48,053 bases of DNA from Candidatus Norongarragalina meridionalis. GTDB taxonomy: Archaea; Micrarchaeota; Micrarchaeia; Norongarragalinales; Norongarragalinaceae. Location: positions 138,983 through 187,035 of the forward strand of contig CABMDO010000009.1 in assembly GCA_902384935.1 (NCBI GenBank), read 5' to 3'. The notes under the pieces are model-generated. The model was not told where the DNA came from. It searched no databases and was given only the letters and a program-made list of their open reading frames with translations. Below, piece by piece: positions 14,675-21,408 of this stretch. The stretch's first letter is position 1. The number at the start of each line of letters is the position of its first letter. The translations under genes and the position numbers were made by a program.

Positions 14675-15877
14675 GTGATTAGGCGGAAGGTTCTTTATTG
14701 CCTGCTTGACGGCTACGGCGATGTGCGCTACAAGGAACTCGGCGGAAAAACGCCGCTGGAATATGCGGAAACGCCCTTTTTCGACTCGCTTCTCGCGAAC
14801 GGGAAGTGCGGTTTCATGGAACCCGTCGGTTTGGGAAAGGAAGTGCCGATAACCGACGCGTCGGCGATGACTTTTTCATTCCTGGGTTACGACGTGAGGA
14901 AGTTTCCGCACGGGCGCGGCGTTATCGAGGCGATAGGCGAGGGAATGGCCGTCAAGGACGGCGATTTCGTCGCTCGGTGCAACTTCGCTACGGTTTCGAA
15001 GGACGGGACGATAACGGATTTGCGCGCCGGAAGAATAAGGGACACGAAAGCGCTGGCAACAGCGCTGAACCGCATGTCTTTTCCTGTCCCGTTCGAATTC
15101 AGAGCCACCGAAGGGCACCGCGGCATCGTCGTATTCAAAAGCGGAAAGGGCGAACGTTTCTCGGAAGACATTACTCAGGTGGATCCGCACGCAGTCGGTA
15201 AAAAAATCATGAAGGCGCGGCCGTTGAAACCGGCGGCGAAAGGCACCGCCGAACTCCTGAACCTGTTCGTCGAAAGAAGCCGCGAAGTTCTGGGCGCGCA
15301 TCCGTCCAACGGGAAACGCAAGGCGCGCGGGCTTCCTCCCGCGAACGCGATTCTTCCGCGCGGCTTTTCAGCGAAGGCGCCGAAGCTCGAGCCGTTCCGC
15401 AAGCGCTACGGAGTTACGCCGTGCGGCGTAACCGGCGTCGCGATAAACAAGGGGATATGCAAGCTCCTCGGCATTCCGATAATCGAAGTGGCGGAGGACA
15501 TGGGCGACAACGCGAAGGAGATGGCGACGAAACGCGCGCCCGCGCTTGCGGCGCTGCACAAGTGCGAGTTCGTGTTCCTGCATTTCAAAACCATCGATCT
15601 CGCGGGGCACGACGGCGACTTGTGGCGGAAAGTTTCGGAAATCGAGAGAACCGACGCGTTCCTCGGAAGCCTTTCGCTTGGCGGCGCCGTAGTCGCAATA
15701 GGCGCGGACCACTGCACGCCGTGCAAAATCAAAGGGCACAGCGCGGGTTTGATTCCGTATCTTTACGGAACCGCCGGCGCGCGCGGGAAGAAGAAATACG
15801 GGGATTCGGAATGCGCGAAGGGCAAACATATCAAACAGTACGACTTCGTCAGGGCCGTTTTGCGAGCGAGGGCTTAG
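14675..15877 (+). CDS. apgM: 2,3-bisphosphoglycerate-independent phosphoglycerate mutase, archaeal type
   Basis: A 400-aa member of the alkaline-phosphatase superfamily interconverting 3- and 2-phosphoglycerate in glycolysis. Family marks: N-terminal LLDGYGDVRYKELGGKTPLE, RAGRIRDT, HFKTIDLAGHDGD and metal-binding GADHCTPCKIKGHS. The usual nucleophile motif SDTAH is replaced by TDASAMT before FSFLGYD, so the catalytic serine may be a threonine or has shifted. Start is GTG 14675 with a TATA-like box at leaderless spacing. Enolase, the next enzyme of the pathway, is encoded just downstream on the other strand. Confidence 0.88.
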   Translation: MIRRKVLYCLLDGYGDVRYKELGGKTPLEYAETPFFDSLLANGKCGFMEPVGLGKEVPITDASAMTFSFLGYDVRKFPHGRGVIEAIGEGMAVKDGDFVARCNFATVSKDGTITDLRAGRIRDTKALATALNRMSFPVPFEFRATEGHRGIVVFKSGKGERFSEDITQVDPHAVGKKIMKARPLKPAAKGTAELLNLFVERSREVLGAHPSNGKRKARGLPPANAILPRGFSAKAPKLEPFRKRYGVTPCGVTGVAINKGICKLLGIPIIEVAEDMGDNAKEMATKRAPALAALHKCEFVFLHFKTIDLAGHDGDLWRKVSEIERTDAFLGSLSLGGAVVAIGADHCTPCKIKGHSAGLIPYLYGTAGARGKKKYGDSECAKGKHIKQYDFVRAVLRARA

Positions 15878-16148
15878 ACGCCCGATAGTACGTATGCGCA
15901 AGGTCTACTGCTTTTTGCAGCGCGATTACTTTATTTTTCTGTTTTCTTGCCCGAATCGCTTTCAGATACAATCCGCGCATGCTATGAGTCGGATACCAGC
16001 GATACAGACGATAGTGAAAACGCAGCGCCGCGTCGCCAAATCTATGCCCCAAAACACCCAACACAATATCGTGTTCTTTCGACTGTTCTTTATCGAGGCG
16101 TATTTCCTCGCCGTGTATCGTCTTTAGTTTCAGTACGGGTTCAACCAC
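15849..16148 (-). CDS. Hypothetical protein following the RpiB-enolase gene
   Basis: A 99-aa basic, aromatic-rich protein (LRFHYRLYRWYPTHSMRGLYLKAIRARK) that I do not recognise. GTG 16148 overlaps the end of the fusion gene by eight bases and has a GAGGAG-type ribosome binding site about eight bases upstream; the 3' end overlaps apgM convergently by 29 bases. Base composition is visibly lower in GC than the neighbours, so it may be recently acquired or weakly constrained. Likely soluble. A non-coding read cannot be fully ruled out. Confidence 0.5.
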   Translation of the reverse strand: MVEPVLKLKTIHGEEIRLDKEQSKEHDIVLGVLGHRFGDAALRFHYRLYRWYPTHSMRGLYLKAIRARKQKNKVIALQKAVDLAHTYYRASKPSLAKRP

Positions 16149-17787
16149 GGAGCTGCTCCTCGATCCTGAGAAGGCGGTTGTACTTGCTCGTGCGCTCGCC
16201 GCGCGCCGGCGCGCCTATTTTCGCGTATTCGGCGCCTATTCCCACCGCTAAATCCGAAATGAACGAATCGTCGGTTTCGCCCGAACGGTGGGACACCACG
16301 ACTTTCCAGCCCGCTTCCTTCGCGAGCCGCGCGGCTTCGAGCGCTTCGGAAACGGTCCCTATCTGATTCGGTTTTAGAAGAAGCGCGTTGCACGCGCCGC
16401 TTACTATCGCGGTTTTGATGCGTTCGGGGTTCGTGCAGAGCAGATCGTCGCCGACTATCGAAACGCGCGAACCGAGCGCCTTCGACACCGCCGCGAATTC
16501 CTCGAACGCGTCCTCGGCGAACGGGTCCTCCAGATAAGCCAGTGGGAATTTCTTGGCGAGCGCCGAATAATAATCGACCAACGCGTCGGGAGTGTATTTC
16601 TTCCCGTTGACGGCGTACATCTTGCCTTTGAGAAGCCGCGTAGCGGCGCAGTCCAGCCCGAGTTTTATTTTTTTCGAGTGCCCAGCTTCGGACGCGGCTT
16701 TCAATATAAGCTCCAACGGAAGCTCCGCGTCTTTCAACGGCGGCGCAAATCCGCCTTCGTCGCCCACGTTGATTGCGCTTTTTCCATATTTCTTTTCCAG
16801 CAGCGCCTTGAGCGCATGATAGGTTTCGGAAACGATTTCAGCTGCTTCCGCGAAGGATTTCGCGCCTACGGGCAGGACCAGATACTCCTGGAAGTCCAAA
16901 TCATTGCCCGCGTGCATGCCGCCGTTGATAAGATTAGCCGCGGGGCACGGCATGCTCCTGCTGCCGCCGAGCAAGGAATAAAGCGCCTTCCCCTCTATCA
17001 ACGACTGCAGGCGCCAGAGCGCCATGCTCGACGCGATAGTGGCGTTCGCGCCTATACGCTGCTTGTTCGGGGTGCCATCCACCGAAAGGATAACGGAATC
17101 GAACGCGCGCGCGTCCGCGTTTTTCCCGTGAAGCGCCGGCGAAATAATCGTGTTTACGTTCCGCACCGCCTTTGTCACGCCTTTCCCGAAATACCGCTTC
17201 CCGCCGTCGCGCAGCTCAAGGGCTTCGTGCGCGCCCGTCGAGGCGCCTGAAGGCGCCGCGGCGAGCGTGCGCCACTGCCCCGCCCACGCCTCCGCTTCGA
17301 CCGTAGGATTGCCGCGCGAATCTAGAACCTCGCGCGCCTTGAGCGACGAAAGCTTCGACGGCGCCTCGAGTTCCGCGAGTTTCACGAGCCGGCGGACGTG
17401 GCGTTCCGCGCGCGAAAAAGGCGTGCCCAGGAACACATCTATGATTTTTTCCGCGTCTTTCGCGGACGAAGCGAGAACCAGGACGTTGGCGTCCACATGC
17501 TCACGCGCTTGCCGCGCGGTTTCGGGCGACGCGCACAGCGCGGCGCGTATGCCCTTGATTTTGTTGGCGGCGACGCTCATGCCCACGCCGGTGCCGCACA
17601 CCAGCACGCCGAAGTCGGCAGCGCCGGAAACAACGGCTTCGCAGGCGCGGAGCGCGTAATCCGGGTAGTCGACGGAGTCCGAGCCGTGCGTGCCGTAATC
17701 CATCACTTCGTGCTTCTTCTTCAGGTAAGCCAGGATTTTGTTTTTGAGTTCGAAGCCCGCGTGGTCGGACCCGAGAGCGACGCGCAC
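16141..17787 (-). CDS. Ribose-5-phosphate isomerase B / enolase fusion protein
   Basis: A 548-aa two-enzyme fusion in one uninterrupted frame. Residues 1-143 are RpiB (LacA/RpiB family, ribose-5-P to ribulose-5-P): GSDHAGFELK, and the catalytic Cys64 motif VLVCGTGVGMSVAANK. Residues from about 146 are a complete short enolase: LKAREVLDSRGNPT, DFQEYLVLP, GDEGGFAPP, LGLDCAAT, LEDPFAED, VGDDLLCTNP, LLLKPNQIGT and VVSHRSGET, so all metal and catalytic positions are kept. GTG 17787 begins RpiB homology and has a GGGTGGGT ribosome binding site. The linker is only a few residues. One peptide thus links pentose and triose ends of sugar metabolism. Confidence 0.93.
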   Translation of the reverse strand: MRVALGSDHAGFELKNKILAYLKKKHEVMDYGTHGSDSVDYPDYALRACEAVVSGAADFGVLVCGTGVGMSVAANKIKGIRAALCASPETARQAREHVDANVLVLASSAKDAEKIIDVFLGTPFSRAERHVRRLVKLAELEAPSKLSSLKAREVLDSRGNPTVEAEAWAGQWRTLAAAPSGASTGAHEALELRDGGKRYFGKGVTKAVRNVNTIISPALHGKNADARAFDSVILSVDGTPNKQRIGANATIASSMALWRLQSLIEGKALYSLLGGSRSMPCPAANLINGGMHAGNDLDFQEYLVLPVGAKSFAEAAEIVSETYHALKALLEKKYGKSAINVGDEGGFAPPLKDAELPLELILKAASEAGHSKKIKLGLDCAATRLLKGKMYAVNGKKYTPDALVDYYSALAKKFPLAYLEDPFAEDAFEEFAAVSKALGSRVSIVGDDLLCTNPERIKTAIVSGACNALLLKPNQIGTVSEALEAARLAKEAGWKVVVSHRSGETDDSFISDLAVGIGAEYAKIGAPARGERTSKYNRLLRIEEQLRG

Positions 17788-17888
17788 GCACCCACCCCCC
17801 GTAGTTCCAGTAATTCGGCTATCCTTCTCCTTCTTTCCTTCCAATAAACGTTTTATTAACAACTCATTTAAAGGGTTGGGTGGTTTAA

Positions 17889-18413
17889 ACGGCGATCCTT
17901 TCCAAAAACGAAATTTTGAAGGCGATTAAAAAAAAGGAAATCGCGGTTACGCCGTTCGTTCCCGCCTGCGTAGGCCCGTGCTCCGTCGACATGCACCTGG
18001 GCAACGACTTCAAAGTGTTTGTTAACGAGAAAGGAACGAAGGAAGTTAAGGATGCTCCGGACGCCATCGGGTTGGGCGCGTTCAGGCGCGTCGTGCTGAA
18101 AGACAGCGATTTTCTTTCCCTGAAACCCGGCGAGCTCGTTCTCGGTGTCACCAAGGAACGTATACGTATATCTAAACGTTACTGTGCTACGATAGACGGA
18201 CGAAGCCGCTTCGCCCGCGCTGGGCTTCTGGTGCATGTCAGCTCGAGTTTGATACAGCCGAACTGCGACAACGTCCAGGTTCTCGAAATTGCCAATCTTT
18301 CGCCTTTTACGCTGAAACTTAAGCCGGGTCTCCGCGTTTGCCAGGTGGTTTTCCACACGCTAACGAGCCCGGCGGAGTACAAGGGCGGCTTCAGGCTGCA
18401 GAAACGGCCGTGA
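17889..18413 (+). CDS. dcd: dCTP deaminase/dUTPase family protein, probable ACG start
   Basis: A trimeric-fold dCTP deaminase/dUTPase family enzyme making dUMP or dUTP for thymidylate synthesis. Motifs: VGPCSVDMHLG, LKPGELVLG, IDGRSRFARAGLLVH, and VQVLEIANLSP with the family's catalytic Glu. The first canonical start codon in frame is TTG 17916, yet the preceding codons spell ILSKNEIL, matching the conserved N-terminus (M-x-L-S-x-x-x-I) of Dcd. The frame opens with ACG 17889 directly after a stop, and GGGTGG ends five bases before it. From ACG the protein has 174 aa, the usual length. If ACG is not used, the protein starts at TTG with 165 aa. Confidence 0.85.
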   Translation, partial: TAILSKNEILKAIKKKEIAVTPFVPACVGPCSVDMHLGNDFKVFVNEKGTKEVKDAPDAIGLGAFRRVVLKDSDFLSLKPGELVLGVTKERIRISKRYCATIDGRSRFARAGLLVHVSSSLIQPNCDNVQVLEIANLSPFTLKLKPGLRVCQVVFHTLTSPAEYKGGFRLQKRP

Positions 18414-18446
18414 GGCGGAACTCCGAATAGCGGAAGTGAGGGGGGT

Positions 18447-18851
18447 GTGGTGCCCGCGCCTAAAACAACAGACAAACCCGCAAAAACTCGCGAACATTAC
18501 GTGCGTCAGCGCGATTCTTCCTTCGTTTACTACCGCGTCCGCGCCGACGACGCCGCCAGAACCGCGGCGAACGCCTTCAACATCTACGATTTCGTAAGCA
18601 ACGCGTTCGCTTTTTCCCCGAAGCGCAAGGAGGCGTTCGTTCGGGTTCTCGAAGCGCTCCGAGAAAAGCCGCAGGGTTTCACCGAACTGATGGAAACGAG
18701 CGGGCTGGCAAGGAGCGCCTTGTATCTCCTCGTTCTTTCCCTCGAACGTTCGGGTTTGGTGCGCAAGGAAGGACGCAAGTACGCTCTGTCGGACGCGTTT
18801 TCCTCGTCCGCCGAGGCGTCCGCGGCGTGGTGGAAGCGCTGGAAGGCGTAG
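18447..18851 (+). CDS. Winged-helix transcriptional regulator
   Basis: A 134-aa protein with a polar N-terminal part and a winged helix over the last 80 residues: AFVRVLEALREKPQGFTELM, ETSGLARSALYLLVLSLERS, GLVRKEGRKYALSD. The fold resembles ArsR/TrmB-type archaeal regulators. Tandem GTG codons (18447, 18450) follow a GAGGGGGG ribosome binding site; either can be the start. It lies 33 bases after dcd and may share its transcript. Target genes are unknown. Confidence 0.75.
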   Translation: MVPAPKTTDKPAKTREHYVRQRDSSFVYYRVRADDAARTAANAFNIYDFVSNAFAFSPKRKEAFVRVLEALREKPQGFTELMETSGLARSALYLLVLSLERSGLVRKEGRKYALSDAFSSSAEASAAWWKRWKA

Positions 18852-18897
18852 CGCAAACATTTTATTGCTTGATGCGCTTCGCATTTCGGTGTTTTTC

Positions 18898-19299
18898 ATG
18901 GGTTTGTTTGATTTGTTCGGCAAGAAGCAGGTTGCGTCCGAGTTCCAGTATTCGCTCGAGTGCACTATGCATCCGATACGGCTGCCCGCGTTCAAGGAGG
19001 ATTACGTTGCGCTTAACGTCAGGCTCCAGAACACGTCGGACCAGCCGCTTTTGACGTCGCTGGTGCTCGCGGTTCCCAAAACCCTGGGGTTCGACAGGAC
19101 CGCGCTGCAGCAGGAGCACGAGACGCGCATAGGCGAACTCCCCGCGGGAGAGAGCAGGGAGTTCTCTTTCCGGATATGGAGCACGCAGCGCACGCGCGCG
19201 GGAAGCTATCCCCTGCGCGTCTATGCCGTGTCGCATTACCGCGACTACGGGCACGTGCTGAACGAGGTCCGCAAGACCGTGGACCTCCGCGTCGAATAA
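18898..19299 (+). CDS. Cytoplasmic beta-sandwich-like protein, unknown function
   Basis: A 133-aa protein starting MGLFDLFGKK, followed by alternating short hydrophobic strands (YVALNVRLQNTSDQPL, SLVLAVPKTLGF, SREFSFRIWST, SYPLRVYAVSHY) typical of an Ig/CARDB-like beta sandwich. No signal peptide is visible, so it appears cytoplasmic. A TTTTATTG box about 33 bases upstream of the ATG suggests a short leader. No known function. Confidence 0.65.
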   Translation: MGLFDLFGKKQVASEFQYSLECTMHPIRLPAFKEDYVALNVRLQNTSDQPLLTSLVLAVPKTLGFDRTALQQEHETRIGELPAGESREFSFRIWSTQRTRAGSYPLRVYAVSHYRDYGHVLNEVRKTVDLRVE

Positions 19300-19388
19300 A
19301 AAGCAACCGCGCTTCCGTTTATTCGTAAGGTATTTAAGCAGAAGCCGCCTTCTCGGTTTGCGTTTATAGTTCGCAAGAGGTAGATGAC

Positions 19389-19709
19389 ATGGCAATAAAG
19401 GTTTCCCAACTGATGGGGATGGACGTATACACGGACAACGCCACCTTCGTAGGCAAGGTTTACGATGTGATTCTCGACCTGCAGAAGGGCGAGGTGGTGC
19501 GCCTGACGCTCGAGCCCATAAGCGCGTCGAGCAAGGACGACGCAAAACGCGTTTTCCGCGAGAAGACCATAATGTTCAAGAGCGTGAAGGCGGTTGAGCG
19601 CATCATAATCATCTCTTCCGCGCCGATCGCGGAGGAGCCCGAGGAAGAGGAGGCTCCCGCGCCGCAGAAGCCGATGCCGTACTCCTACAGGTACAAGCGC
19701 ACCGTCTGA
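19389..19709 (+). CDS. PRC-barrel domain protein
   Basis: A 106-aa protein: residues 1-75 form a PRC-barrel (KVSQLMGMDVYTDNATFVGK, VYDVILDLQKGEVVRLTLEP), followed by an acidic Glu/Pro-rich linker and a basic end. PRC-barrels in archaea occur in RNA-processing and division-associated proteins (for example CdpB-type); the partner here is unknown. GAGGTAG lies about eight bases before the ATG and TATTTAAG near 19331 gives a promoter. Confidence 0.8.
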   Translation: MAIKVSQLMGMDVYTDNATFVGKVYDVILDLQKGEVVRLTLEPISASSKDDAKRVFREKTIMFKSVKAVERIIIISSAPIAEEPEEEEAPAPQKPMPYSYRYKRTV

Positions 19710-19793
19710 AAATATACGGAAAAATCCGCGTTTAGCGCGAGCCCGCGCTACGAAAGTATAATTAAGCGAACGCGGCAATACTTAATTCCGCAA

Positions 19794-19867
19794 AGCGGGG
19801 TAGGGTAGCCAGGAGTGCCCGCTGGGCTCATAACCCGGAGATCGTAGGTTCAAATCCTGCCCCCGCT
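19794..19867 (+). tRNA. Initiator tRNA-Met (CAT)
   Basis: Acceptor AGCGGGG/CCCCGCT with the archaeal initiator pair A1-U72, and an anticodon stem CTGGG/CCCGG carrying the three consecutive G-C pairs typical of initiators around loop CTCATAA. No intron. T-loop TTCAAAT is ordinary. Discriminator A. A T-rich run (about 19869-19878) follows as likely terminator. Confidence 0.95.
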
Positions 19868-19871
19868 ATTC

Positions 19872-20378
19872 TTATTTTTTCAGGATGGTGTCGATGGCGC
19901 CCAGCTGCTTTTCGAGTTCGCGCCTTTCGGCGGACGCGTCGACGGTGCGCATCTTCCCTTCGCACTTCGGGCAGCGGAACGCGCCCTCCATCGCTTCCTC
20001 GAACGGAAGCTTCACACATCCCTTAGGGCATCTGTACGTCTGCGCGCCGTCGAGGTTTTCGCGCATGCGGAGCAGGACTTCGTATTTCTTGCGGAGCTGC
20101 GTCATGTAGTTGCCCGTAGCCCGGGTCCTGTTGACGCGCCATGTATAAGTGAACCATCCGCTCTGCATGTTCTTGACGCGCGAATATTCGACGATGCCCG
20201 CGTCCTGCAGGCGGTTGAGAAGCGAACGGATTTCCGTCATCTTGTATTTCGTTTTTTTCTCGATGTGCTCGTCCGTCGCGCCGTCGCCGATCGCGTCAAC
20301 GACTCCCTTTCCCTTGCGGCCGCCGATATTTTTCACGTATTCGTTGAACAAAAGATTAGGTTGCGGCTTGGCGGGCAT
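19872..20378 (-). CDS. tfe: Transcription factor E (TFE alpha)
   Basis: A 168-aa archaeal homologue of TFIIE alpha. The N-terminal winged helix (about residues 8-90, KYKMTEIRSLLNRLQDAGIV) helps open promoters at TATA/TFB complexes; the C-terminal zinc ribbon has YRCPKGCVKLPF and FRCPKCEGKM. A short helical tail follows. It is downstream of the aTrm56 gene on the same strand (25-base gap) and is probably co-transcribed with it. Length and both domains agree with the family. Confidence 0.93.
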   Translation of the reverse strand: MPAKPQPNLLFNEYVKNIGGRKGKGVVDAIGDGATDEHIEKKTKYKMTEIRSLLNRLQDAGIVEYSRVKNMQSGWFTYTWRVNRTRATGNYMTQLRKKYEVLLRMRENLDGAQTYRCPKGCVKLPFEEAMEGAFRCPKCEGKMRTVDASAERRELEKQLGAIDTILKK

Positions 20379-20403
20379 GAAGTGTCCTGCGTTCGCTTTC
20401 TAT

Positions 20404-20916
20404 TTATACTTTCCCTCGTTCCTCGATTTTTTTACCACGCTCTTGGGGTATTATGCGGAGCCGCGGTTTTTCGAAGCGCGGGCGCAGTTCGAGGCCGTTT
20501 AGAAACACCGCGAGCGCTCCGGCTTCGGAATGGGGCTGGTTCGTGACGCCGAGGTTCCAATCGCACGCGGCGTAAACCGCGCCGGGAACCTTGGAACCGC
20601 CGACAACCACGAGGAGCTTGCCGCGCGTTTTCTTTACCGCGCCGATTTTTTTGCCGAACGGAATGCCGTACATCGTCAGGTGCGCCTTCTTTCCGTCGAA
20701 ACCGCCGAAAACGCGCTTCCACGAAGCGGCGTGTTTGATGAAAAAAGAGCCGCCCCAATTCTTAACGACCCCTTCTACGCTTTTCTCGACCGATTCGTCG
20801 CGCTCTCCCGTGTAATAGACTCCCTTGCAGCCGAAAGCCCGCGCGACGAGCGCGCAGTGCGTCGTGAGCCGTTTGTCGCGCGAACGGTGGTCCAGCCGCA
20901 GTACGAAAACATCCAT
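20404..20916 (-). CDS. trm56: tRNA (cytidine(56)-2'-O)-methyltransferase, aTrm56
   Basis: A 170-aa SPOUT methyltransferase that 2'-O-methylates C56 in the T-loop of archaeal tRNAs. Diagnostic segments: N-terminal VLRLDHRSRDKRLTTHCAL, then LLVVVGGSKVPGAVYA and WNLGVTNQPHSEAGALAVF. C56 is kept in all six tRNAs of the window, although the adjacent base 55 is changed in four. It is followed by tfe. Identity is secure from the two signature blocks. Confidence 0.93.
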   Translation of the reverse strand: MDVFVLRLDHRSRDKRLTTHCALVARAFGCKGVYYTGERDESVEKSVEGVVKNWGGSFFIKHAASWKRVFGGFDGKKAHLTMYGIPFGKKIGAVKKTRGKLLVVVGGSKVPGAVYAACDWNLGVTNQPHSEAGALAVFLNGLELRPRFEKPRLRIIPQERGKKIEERGKV

Positions 20917-20960
20917 AACGCTAATATATTCCGACGCAACTTAATTAGCTTCCGTTGTTC

Positions 20961-20988
20961 GGCGCGCCGTGATTAGAGCAGGCGCGCC
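20961..20988. repeat. 28-bp hairpin repeat, copy 1
   Basis: Two GGCGCGCC arms flank a 12-base centre (GTGATTAGAGCA). The same 28-base unit with three changes is found at 36441-36468. This copy is intergenic, ten bases upstream of tRNA-Lys. It can form a strong hairpin and may be a dispersed REP-like element or a protein-binding site. Confidence 0.6.
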
Positions 20989-20997
20989 AATCGCGGT

Positions 20998-21111
20998 GGG
21001 CTCATAGCTCAGCTTGGTAGAGCGATCGGCTCTTAGCCACATTGACGCGTTCGGCAGAACGCGTCGTGCAGGAGAAACCGATCGGTCGAGGGTCCGAATC
21101 CCTCTGAGCCC
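20998..21111 (+). tRNA. tRNA-Lys (CTT) with 41-nt intron
   Basis: Acceptor GGGCTCA/TGAGCCC, anticodon stem ATCGG/CCGAT, separated by 48 bases. CTCT (21030-21033) pairs with GGAG (21071-21074) in a bulge-helix-bulge; removal of 21036-21076 gives loop CTCTTAA with anticodon CTT. The intron itself contains a strong hairpin GACGCGTTC/GAACGCGTC. T-loop TCCGAAT has C at position 55. Discriminator G. Confidence 0.93.
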
Positions 21112-21408
21112 GTTCGAACCGCAGGGGAAGCGCGGTTGGATGACGCGTGCCGCGGCATGCGTCCGGCAAAGCTTCCCCTTCGATTTCAAGATCCTCCTGT
21201 TTTCCCGTCCCTCGCAGTCGTTTTTACCTCTAAAATACCTTTAAAAAGACGAAACGTTTTTATTGGACAGACGATTAATGCGTTCAGCGGATTCTGTAAA
21301 GGTGGGTTGAACTGGTCGCCCTGCCAGCTCGCTTTAATGAGCTGGCCTAATTCTATTTACGGCGGCCGTTCCATAACGTTTTATTGTCCGCCATGCTTGT
21401 TTTCGCAT
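21112..21408 (+). other. Intergenic stretch with possible short transcript
   Basis: No convincing gene. It contains two TATA-like boxes (CTTTAAAAAG at 21239-21248 and AACGTTTTTATTGG at about 21253-21265) and a perfect 8-bp inverted repeat GCCAGCTC/GAGCTGGC (21323-21330 with 21339-21346) followed by a T-rich stretch. A small RNA of about 75-90 bases could start near 21271-21285 and end at the hairpin. A second box, CGTTTTATTG at 21377-21386, is the likely promoter of the rhomboid gene. Confidence 0.35.

Noticed and set aside
16195-16215. Further copy of the GGCGCGCC hairpin repeat
   Set aside because: A single GGCGCGCC inside the enolase coding region without the second arm at the right distance.
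19757-19790. Inverted repeat AATTAAG/CTTAATT before tRNA-iMet as operator
   Set aside because: It coincides with two AT-rich promoter boxes and is better explained as TATA elements.
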